Source: Micromonospora acroterricola (GTDB lineage Bacteria; Actinomycetota; Actinomycetes; Mycobacteriales; Micromonosporaceae). Taken from it: a stretch of 51,000 bases of DNA. The stretch's first letter is position 1. Each line of letters begins with the position of its first letter. Where the stretch lies: the NCBI RefSeq assembly GCF_003172955.1, contig NZ_QGKR01000196.1:1-51000 (forward strand), in the 5' to 3' direction. Below are positions 7,971-14,099 of the stretch, piece by piece. The position numbers were made by a program, and so were the translations under genes. The notes under the pieces are model-generated. The model was not told the DNA's origin and made no database searches. It saw only the letters and a program-made list of their open reading frames with translations.

Positions 7971-8306
7971 GACGCGGACCCGGCGGTTGGCCCGGCCCTT
8001 GCTCTCCACCTTGACCACCTGCACCTTGCCGATCTGTGCGGTGGACGCGACGTGGGTGCCGCCGTCGGCCTGGACGTCCAGCCCGACGATGTCGACGATC
8101 CGGACCTCCTGCTCGTCCGGCGGGATGAGGTTGGACTGGGTACGGATGATGTCCGGCAGGGCCAGCGCCTCGGTGCGCGGCAGCACCCGGACGGCGACCG
8201 AACGATCGGCCGCGATCTCCGCGTTGACCAGCTCCTCGATGCGGCTCTTGAAGTCGGCCGGCACCTCGGGAAGGTTGAAGTCCATCCGGGCCTCGCCCGG
8301 CTTCAT
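7956..8306 (-). pseudogene. 3' fragment of an AlaX-type alanyl-tRNA editing gene, cut by the mobile element
   Basis: The frame reads GMKPGEARMDF, then the editing-domain C-terminal half with IEELVNAEI, LPRTEALALPDIIRT, IVGLDVQADGGTHVAST and ESKGRANRRVRVRL. In AlaX proteins this part is preceded by a domain with an HxxxH zinc motif that hydrolyses mischarged alanyl-tRNA. Here similarity stops immediately before SGMKPG; the sequence beyond belongs to the element. The fragment retains the second metal-ligand region (GTH) but lacks the first. ATG 8306 is preceded by AGGAGTG at a good distance, so a 116-residue stub could still be translated. I read this as a gene split by integration; its 5' part should lie at the far end of the element. 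Confidence 0.75.
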
Positions 8307-8349
8307 TCCACTCCTATGACGGATAAAGAATGAGGCCCACCACTGCCGC
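8307..8349. other. Left chromosome-element junction (candidate attL)
   Basis: AlaX similarity ends at about 8306-8312, and the first element gene ends at 8350, so the crossover lies within these roughly 40 bases. No tRNA sequence is present, so the target is a protein gene, as is usual for serine-integrase systems. The exact core cannot be fixed without the other end. Confidence 0.5.
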
Positions 8350-8775
8350 TCACCCAGCCTGCTGGCCCCACGGGCGGCGGCGCTGATCGAGGACGACCAC
8401 CTGCGTACCGAACGCGCAGGTGTCTTCCATGTTGCTGGCCGCGGGCACCGAGTCCCACAGCTCCTTGTCCTCTTCTCCGTCGAGCAGTGTCTCCTGGCGA
8501 CGCAGACGGACGTTCTCCCACTCGGCGTACTTCGCCCGCTTCTCGGCGCTCGCCTTGTCCCGCTCCAACCGGCGGGCCTTGATGCGGTAGCCACAGCCGA
8601 CGGCAGTGACCACGCTGGCGATGAACGGCGCGATGGCCGCGACGGACACGACTTCGGGAAGCAGGATCACGTCGATGGCGTCAGCGACGCGCAGCGATGC
8701 GATGGAGGCGGCGATGACGGCGCTGGCGTTGCGGGCCCAGCGGAGGGTCCGATCCGGATTGAAGGGGTTGTGCAC
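8350..8775 (-). CDS. Small membrane protein with a charged helical tail, unknown function
   Basis: A 141-residue protein from GTG 8775 with GGAG about 10 nt upstream. Two hydrophobic stretches, roughly residues 15-45 (ASAVIAASIASLRVADAIDV) and 50-70 (IAPFIASVVTAVGCGY), are followed by a basic and acidic helical segment (ARRLERDKASAEKRAKYAEWENVRLRRQETLL) likely to be a coiled coil on the cytoplasmic side. I do not recognise a family. It is the first gene inside the left junction and points toward it. Confidence 0.6.
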   Translation of the reverse strand: MHNPFNPDRTLRWARNASAVIAASIASLRVADAIDVILLPEVVSVAAIAPFIASVVTAVGCGYRIKARRLERDKASAEKRAKYAEWENVRLRRQETLLDGEEDKELWDSVPAASNMEDTCAFGTQVVVLDQRRRPWGQQAG

Positions 8776-8897
8776 GTCTGATCAGCTCCGATCAAGGGTG
8801 GTGGTGGGACGGTGATCGGAGGTCGGGGTCGCGGATGCCCGCCTCCCGCCGGCCGTGGCCGGCTGGTGCCCGCTGTCGCGCCGCGGGCGAGGCTCGG

Positions 8898-9902
8898 TCA
8901 GGCGGGTCCGGGCTCGGGGTGTTCGGTGCGGCCGGCGAGGGTGTGGCTGCGGGGTCGGATCTGGGTGAGCCGGTGCAGCACGGGCCGGCTGTAGGCTCCG
9001 GCGACGTTGTCGGCGACGAGCTGCTCCCCGGTGGGCGGCGGCGGTTTGACGGCGGCCGTGGCGGCGGTCTGGACGGGACCGTCGTCGCCGGGGCAGGGCT
9101 TCCCGGGCCGCGGCGTCTCGGTGGCCGTGTCGGGCGCCGGCTGGTGTTGGCTGCGCCGTTGCTGCTTCCCGTCGCCGCTGCTGCGGGCGGGGTCGCTGTC
9201 GACGCGGCCGGTGTGACTCTCGCATTCGGCGGCGCGCGGGGCGGGCTCGGGCAGGGTGCCGGGCGGGTAGATGCCGTCGTCGACCGGTGGCGGCGTGGTG
9301 GCGGCGATGGGGCCGATGGTCACGGGCAGGTCGGCCGGCGTCGCCTCGGTGGGCTCGGCTACCGTCGCCGGCTCGGGCTCCACGGGTGCGACGTCCACGA
9401 CGGGCTGGCTGTCACTCTGCTCCGGTGCCGGGGTGGACGCCGGCGGCGCCGGGACCACGACGACCGGCGGCGGCGGGGTGACCACAACGACGGGCGGCGG
9501 CGTGGCCGCTGGCGGGGTGGGGACGACCTCGACGACCGGCTCGACGACGGGCTCCACGACTTCCTCGACGACGTCCTGCACGGGGTTGGCCGGCGGCTCG
9601 TCGGGCGCCTGCGTGGGTTCGTCGGCCGGGCCGTCGTGTCCCTGCTCGGCCTGCTCCTGCTCGGGCGCCGGTTCCTCGCTGTGCTCAGGCTCCGGCTCGG
9701 CCGGCGGCTCAGGCTCGGCGGGCTTGGACGGCTCGGGGACGACCTCGGTGATGGGTTCGAGCGCACCCCCCGGCCGCTCGGTCACCACCAGCGCGGGTGT
9801 GTCGTCGGCGTGGGCGGCGTGGTCGCAGGCGGTGAGGCCGAGCCAGATGCCGCCGGCGAGGGCCGCACCGTACATGAGACGTTGGATCGTCCTGGTCTGC
9901 AT
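8898..9902 (-). CDS. Putative surface lipoprotein with a long Pro/Glu/Val-rich stalk
   Basis: About 334 residues. The N-terminus has basic residues, a hydrophobic core (LMYGAALAGGIWLGL) and a lipobox-like LTAC, so export and lipid anchoring are likely. The body is low complexity: PEPEPPAEPEPEHSEEP-type repeats, then EEVVEPVVEPVVEVVP, then TPPPVVVV-type repeats, all suggestive of an extended wall-spanning stalk. A more mixed C-terminal 120 residues carries a few Cys and basic residues but no known domain. I prefer ATG 9902, with GAGGG 4 nt upstream, over GTG 9911. A strong hairpin lies 29 nt upstream. It is possibly a surface factor for mating or superinfection control, but this is speculation from its position beside the transfer block. 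Confidence 0.6.
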   Translation of the reverse strand: MQTRTIQRLMYGAALAGGIWLGLTACDHAAHADDTPALVVTERPGGALEPITEVVPEPSKPAEPEPPAEPEPEHSEEPAPEQEQAEQGHDGPADEPTQAPDEPPANPVQDVVEEVVEPVVEPVVEVVPTPPAATPPPVVVVTPPPPVVVVPAPPASTPAPEQSDSQPVVDVAPVEPEPATVAEPTEATPADLPVTIGPIAATTPPPVDDGIYPPGTLPEPAPRAAECESHTGRVDSDPARSSGDGKQQRRSQHQPAPDTATETPRPGKPCPGDDGPVQTAATAAVKPPPPTGEQLVADNVAGAYSRPVLHRLTQIRPRSHTLAGRTEHPEPGPA

Positions 9903-10241
9903 GGCCCTCACCCCCCACGAGTGCTTGCCTCGGGGTCCTGCTGACAGGACCCCGGTGGTGCTTGTTGCTCCCGGTGAGTTGTTGAGCTCGGGAGTACCGC
10001 ATCAGTGTCGTCGTGATCACTGCGAGACGCATATCGTTCCGTAGTTCCGTGCAGGTTGCACCTTGCGGCGGCGATCTTGGAACGTTCGGTCAGGATGGGA
10101 TTCCTATGGAGCTGTCCGCTTGGTCCGCGTTGGGAGCGCTACCGCTTGCACCATTCGTAACTTCCGGTTCACCTGGCACCGCTGGCCGCGTCGCCCGCAG
10201 GCAGCTTCCACGCTACCAAGATCGCCGACCATGGCTCGCGT
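9903..10241. other. Intergenic stretch of about 340 nt without a convincing gene
   Basis: It lies between the 3' end of the GntR gene and the 5' end of the lipoprotein gene. It contains the hairpin at 9931-9954 and short inverted repeats, for example CTCCCG/CGGGAG at 9968-9994 and CAGTG/CACTG near 10003-10021. Short open frames exist, but none has a ribosome site together with family-like content. Confidence 0.5.
9931..9954. terminator. Perfect 10-bp hairpin in front of the lipoprotein gene
   Basis: CGGGGTCCTG pairs with CAGGACCCCG around a CTGA tetraloop. There is no U tract. It could terminate leftward transcripts from the GntR side, or act as a structured leader for the lipoprotein mRNA, whose start is only 29 nt away. 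Confidence 0.6.
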
Positions 10242-10685
10242 CTACGCGGTGGTGAAATCCGTTCGATCCGCAGCGTACGGGCCCTTTGGCTGCTGCTGAC
10301 CCGTCCGGTACATGAGCACCGGCACCGTCGCGCCCAGCTCCATCCCGAGCGCGACACGCTCCGCCTCGGTGGGCATCCGCGACCAGATGGTGGAGCCGCG
10401 CGGAACCTTCACGGCGACGCGGGGAGGTGGCTCGACCACGTAGGTACCGTAGCCGCGCTCGGTCACCACAAGCCCTTCCTCGCGCAGGACCCGCAGCGCG
10501 GAGCGTGCGGTCGCCCTGCCCACCCCGTACTCCTGGGCAATGCGCCCCTCGTACGGGAGTCGATCGCCGGGCTGGAGTTGGCCGGTCTCGATCTGCGCGC
10601 GGAACAGGTCGGCGATCTGCCGGTAGGCAGGGTCGCGGCTCGACCTGTTGATCACGGTGGGGACGGTACGGACAGGCGGGCACAT
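10242..10685 (-). CDS. GntR-family transcriptional regulator (KorSA-like)
   Basis: A 147-residue regulator. A winged helix-turn-helix spans residues about 20-85: YRQIADLFRAQIETGQLQPG, YEGRIAQEYGVGRATARSAL, and the wing GLVVTERGYGTYVV. The remainder is only the beginning of a UTRA-like domain (SRMPTEAERVALG, then VPVLMYRTG), so the effector domain is much shorter than in typical HutC/KorSA proteins (about 250 residues). In actinomycete conjugative elements a GntR repressor of this type silences transfer genes, which are lethal if unregulated. The neighbouring Nudix gene and divergent transfer operon support that role. A partly palindromic site at 10706-10721 may be its own operator. Confidence 0.85.
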   Translation of the reverse strand: MCPPVRTVPTVINRSSRDPAYRQIADLFRAQIETGQLQPGDRLPYEGRIAQEYGVGRATARSALRVLREEGLVVTERGYGTYVVEPPPRVAVKVPRGSTIWSRMPTEAERVALGMELGATVPVLMYRTGQQQPKGPYAADRTDFTTA

Positions 10686-10705
10686 ACAGCCCTACGGGTC
10701 AAAGC

Positions 10706-10721
10706 ACATATGCGTACATGT
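10706..10721. promoter_or_regulatory. Imperfect palindrome ACATATGCGTACATGT upstream of the GntR gene
   Basis: The halves match at six of eight positions, and the site lies about 20 nt before the GntR start. The AT-rich alternating pattern with GTAC-like centres fits GntR-type operators. Autorepression is inferred. Confidence 0.45.
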
Positions 10722-10739
10722 TCGTTGGCCTGAAACGAT

Positions 10740-10770
10740 CGATGGCCGCCCCGATCCGGAGCGGCCATCG
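10740..10770. terminator. Terminator hairpin after the Nudix gene
   Basis: CGATGGCCGC (10740-10749) pairs perfectly with GCGGCCATCG (10761-10770), loop 11 nt. On the minus strand a short T run follows. It lies 17 nt past the Nudix stop and upstream of the GntR promoter, so it probably separates the two units. Confidence 0.7.
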
Positions 10771-10787
10771 TGTTGCGTGCAGCAGGA

Positions 10788-11525
10788 TTAGCTGGCGGTG
10801 CCCAGCTCCCGCTGAAGGTGCTCCAGCACCCGATCGAACATCTTCGGTAGCAACTGCTGCACCTCGTCGAGGCTGGCCCACTTCACCTCGGCCAGCTCGT
10901 CCTCGTCACCGACGAACACGTCGAGCTTCCCCGTGGGGTAGCAGGCGAGGTAGACCATGGTGCGGCCGGTGTTCGGGTGGACGCGGCGGCCGATCTCCCG
11001 TTCGGCGGCCCTCACCAGTAGCCCGGTTTCCTCCTTGACCTCGCGGACGGCGGCGTCGGCCGAGGACTCCCCGGGTTCGATCTCACCGGCGATGAACGTC
11101 CACGGCGGGTTGCCGTCGTTGCGCCGGCCGATGAGCACGCCTCGCTCACTGGTGACGATGCTCGCGACAACGGGGCTGCGTTCGGGCGTGGTCGCGTCTT
11201 CGGGCACGTGGTCCCCCTTCTCGGTGCCGGCCGGCCGCCGGCCGGCGATGAATCGGTCGACGGCGCCGGTCGACACCATGCGGTATCGGCCGATCTCGGT
11301 GAGGTACCAGTCCACGCCTTCTCGGCCGAAGTGGCCGTGGTCGACCAGGCGACGGATGGTTTGGCCGCTGTCGTTGAAGCCGGCGTCGACGAGGCGCGCG
11401 CGGACCTGGTTGATGGTCAGGTATCCGCTCTCCGCCACGTCATCTCCCAGGTCTTCCAGGTCTTGCAAGTTGACCAATGGTCGCATGGCAAGGCCCGGCG
11501 AGGGAGCAGGCGGGGGACTCAACAT
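10788..11525 (-). CDS. Nudix hydrolase with HTH-like N-terminal domain (Pif-like)
   Basis: 245 residues. The Nudix box is complete at residues 147-169: GEIEPGE, then REVKEETGL, with every consensus Glu, Arg and Gly present. Residues about 32-95 (YLTINQVRARL, SGQTIRRLVDHGHFG, EIGRYRMVSTGAVDRFI) resemble an excisionase/MerR-type DNA-binding helix-turn-helix, so this looks like a DNA-binding/Nudix fusion. In pSAM2, Pif is a Nudix-motif protein that gives conjugal immunity; location next to a GntR gene and transfer genes suggests the same role here. ATG 11525 lies 6 nt after a TAGAGT -10 box, so the mRNA is probably leaderless; ATG 11486 is the alternative start. Confidence 0.85.
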   Translation of the reverse strand: MLSPPPAPSPGLAMRPLVNLQDLEDLGDDVAESGYLTINQVRARLVDAGFNDSGQTIRRLVDHGHFGREGVDWYLTEIGRYRMVSTGAVDRFIAGRRPAGTEKGDHVPEDATTPERSPVVASIVTSERGVLIGRRNDGNPPWTFIAGEIEPGESSADAAVREVKEETGLLVRAAEREIGRRVHPNTGRTMVYLACYPTGKLDVFVGDEDELAEVKWASLDEVQQLLPKMFDRVLEHLQRELGTAS

Positions 11526-11531
11526 GTGAGC

Positions 11532-11560
11532 ACTCTACCAAGCTTTCCAACCTTTCCAAG
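11532..11560. promoter_or_regulatory. Divergent control region with three tandem 9-bp repeats and a leaderless Nudix promoter
   Basis: On the minus strand the -35 TTGGAA (11554-11559), 16-nt spacer and -10 TAGAGT (11532-11537) precede ATG 11525 by 6 nt. The same bases form three consecutive 9-bp units, CTTGGAAAG, GTTGGAAAG and CTTGGTAGA (minus strand; 11552-11560, 11543-11551, 11534-11542). The plus-strand transfer operon starts 20 nt away at 11580. One protein bound to the repeats could therefore control both directions. Confidence 0.6.
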
Positions 11561-11579
11561 TTGTGTCATGCTGGCCGGC

Positions 11580-11777
11580 ATGGAGTACCGAGTGGACCTC
11601 TACGCCGCCGACGGCGTGTACCAGGACACCGTCGGGTTCGTCGCCCGCAACGAAGTCGAAGCCGTGATCACCGCGCGCGGCCTGGTCGTCGCCAAGGGCC
11701 TGGACCGTGCCCGCGTGTGGCGCAGGGACGGCGCCGGCCAGCTCCAGCACATCGAGTGGGTTGGGGCGGAGCGATGA
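11580..11777 (+). CDS. Small soluble protein opening the transfer operon, unknown function
   Basis: A 65-residue protein (MEYRVDLYAADGVYQDTVGF to HIEWVGAER). Its composition is that of a compact alpha/beta protein, with no Cys and no membrane segment. No clear ribosome site precedes the ATG, so a leaderless start is possible. Its stop overlaps the next ATG (ATGA), so it is translated together with the membrane proteins that follow. Small proteins of this kind are usual at the head of actinomycete transfer operons. Confidence 0.7.
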   Translation: MEYRVDLYAADGVYQDTVGFVARNEVEAVITARGLVVAKGLDRARVWRRDGAGQLQHIEWVGAER

Positions 11778-11947
11778 GCGCCCGCCGTGGTGAGCGCCGC
11801 GCCCGTGGCCGCATCTACCTGATCGCCAGCTTGGTGCTGGTGGCCCTGTCGTTCCCGCTCGACGACGCTGCCGGGCTGGTGTGCTCTCTCTCGGGCGTCG
11901 CGTTCAGCGTCGCCGCCCTGCGGAACCTGCGCGGGGGTGCCCGATGA
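11774..11947 (+). CDS. Small membrane protein, 57 residues
   Basis: A highly basic N-terminus (SARRGERRARGR) is followed by two hydrophobic helices (IYLIASLVLVALSFPL and AAGLVCSLSGVAFSVAAL) and a short basic tail. It overlaps the previous gene by ATGA and the next gene in the same way. Membrane proteins of this size accompany Spd (spread) functions in Streptomyces-type elements; the specific role is unknown. Confidence 0.7.
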   Translation: MSARRGERRARGRIYLIASLVLVALSFPLDDAAGLVCSLSGVAFSVAALRNLRGGAR

Positions 11948-12855
11948 CCGCCCGCCGGCCGTGGCTCAAGCACCTGCCCATCGGCATCGCGCTCACCCTC
12001 ATCGCCGGGGTGTGGTTGGCCGGCGCGGTGTGGTCGTTCGAGGAGCAGACCCACTACGCCAAGGCGAACGGGTTCACCACCCCGCAGCTGCTGCCGCTGG
12101 TCCTCGACGGGATGGCCGTGGCGATGGCCGCCGTGTCGTGGGCCGCGAGCCTCGACGCCCGGCCGGCGGTGTTCGCCCGCCTGGTCACCGCCGTCGCCAT
12201 CACGGCCAGCTCCGCGTCCAACGGCGCGTGGGCGTGGACCCGCTCCGACGGTGACGAGCAGACCATCGTCCTCGCCGCCGCTGTGCCGGTGTTGGCGATG
12301 CTGGCGTTCGAGGTGCTGCTGTCGGAGGTGCGCCGGCAGGTGCTGCGCCGTCGTGGTCAGCCGGGTCCGGTGGTGGTGATGCCGCCGCGTCTGATCCGGG
12401 TGGCGCTCGCCCCGTGGTCGACGCTGCGCGACTGGCGTCGGCTGGTGTTGGACGCGACGGACCCGCGCAAGTCGTTCGCGCCGGTCGCGCAGCCTGACCG
12501 CGCACCGGCCGTGAAGGTCGCCGCGCACGTTCCCGCGCAGCCGGTCGCGCAGCCCGCGCAGCCGCCTCGCGCACCTGAGGTGGAGCCGCCGCGCATGCCC
12601 GCGCGGGTGCAGCTTCCGCAGGTCGCGCAGGCTCCCGCGCGGCGCGGGCACGTCGTTCTGCGCACCCCCACGGAGCCGGTCACGGAGCCGTCGGCCGACG
12701 AGCGCGAGGCGGCTCTGGAGCGCGCGGTCGCGCGGGTGCGCGGCGGAGAGACGAAGCGCGCGGCTGCCCGCGCGGAGGGCGTCCCGGACTCGACTCTGCG
12801 CGACCGGTTGAAGCAGACCAACGGCCACTCGTTCGAGCCGGTCGCCACCCCATAA
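11944..12855 (+). CDS. DUF2637-type membrane protein with a C-terminal HTH (spread-like)
   Basis: 303 residues. The first 125 residues hold four hydrophobic helices (IGIALTLIAGVWLAGAVWSF, LLPLVLDGMAVAMAAVSWA, TAVAITASSASNGAWAW, TIVLAAAVPVLAMLAFEVLL) in the pattern of DUF2637. A long Pro/Ala/Val/Gln-rich linker (about 165-245) follows, then a short DNA-binding-like end: EAALERAVARVRGGETKRAA and GVPDSTLRDRLKQ, reminiscent of an invertase/Psq helix-turn-helix. It could tether DNA to the membrane during transfer. DUF2637 proteins are typical of actinomycete plasmids and AICEs. Coupled to the preceding gene by ATGA. Confidence 0.8.
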   Translation: MTARRPWLKHLPIGIALTLIAGVWLAGAVWSFEEQTHYAKANGFTTPQLLPLVLDGMAVAMAAVSWAASLDARPAVFARLVTAVAITASSASNGAWAWTRSDGDEQTIVLAAAVPVLAMLAFEVLLSEVRRQVLRRRGQPGPVVVMPPRLIRVALAPWSTLRDWRRLVLDATDPRKSFAPVAQPDRAPAVKVAAHVPAQPVAQPAQPPRAPEVEPPRMPARVQLPQVAQAPARRGHVVLRTPTEPVTEPSADEREAALERAVARVRGGETKRAAARAEGVPDSTLRDRLKQTNGHSFEPVATP

Positions 12856-12927
12856 GCGCGGTGCCCGGTCCCACCTCCTACAGCCGGGCCGGGCACCGCC
12901 TCCAACCCCACGAGGAAGGAACCACCA

Positions 12928-13224
12928 ATGTCCCAGACCGACATCGTCCTGGTCACCCGGGACCGCGCGCCTACCCGGCACCAGCCGGGCGATCACATCC
13001 ACAGCCGCTGGCCGGGCGACGAGACGCTGGTCGCGAACGGTGCCGTCGCCGCCATGGTGCTGGTCGGCGGCGGAACGCTGATCGGCGGGTTCACCGGCCG
13101 GCTGGAGGTCGAGTCGCCGGTCACCGCCGCGCTGATCTTGCTGCTGTACGCGCTCGCGTGGGTGGCGCTGCGGGCTCGCCGCAACGCCGACCGTCACGCC
13201 GCACCCGCCGGGGAGCTGTCGTGA
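12928..13224 (+). CDS. Small two-helix membrane protein of the transfer operon
   Basis: 98 residues from ATG 12928 with AGGAAGGA upstream. A polar N-terminus of about 35 residues is followed by two membrane helices (NGAVAAMVLVGGGTLIGGF and VTAALILLLYALAWVAL) and a basic tail. The stop overlaps the next GTG. The position and form fit spread-type membrane proteins; no family was recognised. Confidence 0.7.
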   Translation: MSQTDIVLVTRDRAPTRHQPGDHIHSRWPGDETLVANGAVAAMVLVGGGTLIGGFTGRLEVESPVTAALILLLYALAWVALRARRNADRHAAPAGELS

Positions 13225-13703
13225 GCGTGGACGTGACGCAGCGTGAGGCTGCACTCTGCAATGCAGACTTCCCCGGCGGGGCCGCTGAGCGTGAGATCGA
13301 CTCGACGGGGGCGGAAAGTCTGCACTCTGCAATCACCGACGGTGATGACCGGCCGACCACGACGGGCGAGTGGCTGGCCCGATTCGGCGACTACTGCACC
13401 CCGCCAGCGTTGCTCACCGAGCGCCGCCCCGCCGTCGAGCAGATGCGTCTCTACGCCCGGCGGGGCCGGTACACCGAGCAGCTGCACGGGCCGGCGCGCC
13501 GCCTCGGCCTGATCTGGCTGGGCGCGGTCGCCGTGCCCGCCCTGGTGGTGGCGCGCTTCGCCGAGTGGGTGCTGGAGCGGCCCGCCCGGTGCGCGGTCGC
13601 GGTGCTCACCGTGAAGGCCCTGTCGTTCCTGCCCCCGGTCGTCTGGCTGGTCGACCACGTCATCTCCCCCGGCGCCGACGCGGCGCTGTGGCTGTTTCTC
13701 TGA
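13221..13703 (+). CDS. Membrane protein of the transfer operon, 160 residues
   Basis: Begins at GTG 13221 (GTGA overlap with the preceding stop; GGGGAG 5 nt upstream). The N-terminal 85 residues are polar, with two Thr/Asp-rich stretches and a segment WLARFGDYCTPPALLTERRP. Residues about 95-155 contain two membrane helices (LGLIWLGAVAVPALVVARF and CAVAVLTVKALSFLPPVVWL). A soluble head with a membrane tail could dock to the translocase. No family was recognised. Confidence 0.7.
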   Translation: MSVDVTQREAALCNADFPGGAAEREIDSTGAESLHSAITDGDDRPTTTGEWLARFGDYCTPPALLTERRPAVEQMRLYARRGRYTEQLHGPARRLGLIWLGAVAVPALVVARFAEWVLERPARCAVAVLTVKALSFLPPVVWLVDHVISPGADAALWLFL

Positions 13704-13722
13704 CCCCCTGGGAGGTATCCCC

Positions 13723-14097
13723 ATGAAAGTGCTCGCCTGGATCTGCTTCGCGCTCGCCGTGATCGGCGGGGCTGGCCTCGTCGGTGTCGGTCTCGGCTCC
13801 ACCGTGATGGTCATCGCGATCATCGCTGCTCTCGCGATCATCGGCATCGACATCGCGAAGGACCGCGTCCCCAACCAGTACGCCGTCATCGGCGCGTTCG
13901 TGCTCCCGTCGCTGATCGTCTCGATCGACGGCACCATCCCGCGCTGGATCAGCGACCGTCTCGCCCAGCTCTGGGGTTGGGCGGAGAACCACCTGGGCGA
14001 CTGGGTGGGCACGAGCACGGTCGGCTTGGCGCTCGCCGCGGTCGTCATCAGCTTCCTGGTGTCGTCGCGGACGATGAACCAGTCCAGGGGCTGGTAG
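13723..14097 (+). CDS. Integral membrane protein, SpdB2-like
   Basis: 124 residues from ATG 13723 with a strong GGGAGG site. Four hydrophobic stretches: VLAWICFALAVIGGAGLVGV, STVMVIAIIAALAIIGIDIA, QYAVIGAFVLPSLIVSI and VGLALAAVVISFLVSS. Similar short polytopic proteins, often named SpdB2, lie just upstream of the FtsK-like gene in many Streptomyces plasmids and AICEs and are required for spread within mycelium. Assignment is by shape and context rather than a motif. Confidence 0.7.
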   Translation: MKVLAWICFALAVIGGAGLVGVGLGSTVMVIAIIAALAIIGIDIAKDRVPNQYAVIGAFVLPSLIVSIDGTIPRWISDRLAQLWGWAENHLGDWVGTSTVGLALAAVVISFLVSSRTMNQSRGW

Positions 14098-14099
14098 CC

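Noticed and set aside
7956..8594. A longer open frame that would extend the AlaX fragment upstream to 8594
   Set aside because: Residues beyond the GMKPG segment are Arg/Ser-rich, have no similarity to AlaX, and lie antisense-free but out of frame within the 8350-8775 membrane-protein gene; they are a by-product of high GC.
10255..10280. Possible tRNA T-loop GTTCGATCC
   Set aside because: No pairing stem surrounds it and no other tRNA arms could be built; no tRNA gene was found in the window.
10013..10299. Plus-strand open frames between the lipoprotein and GntR genes
   Set aside because: No ribosome site, atypical composition and mutual overlap; treated as noncoding.
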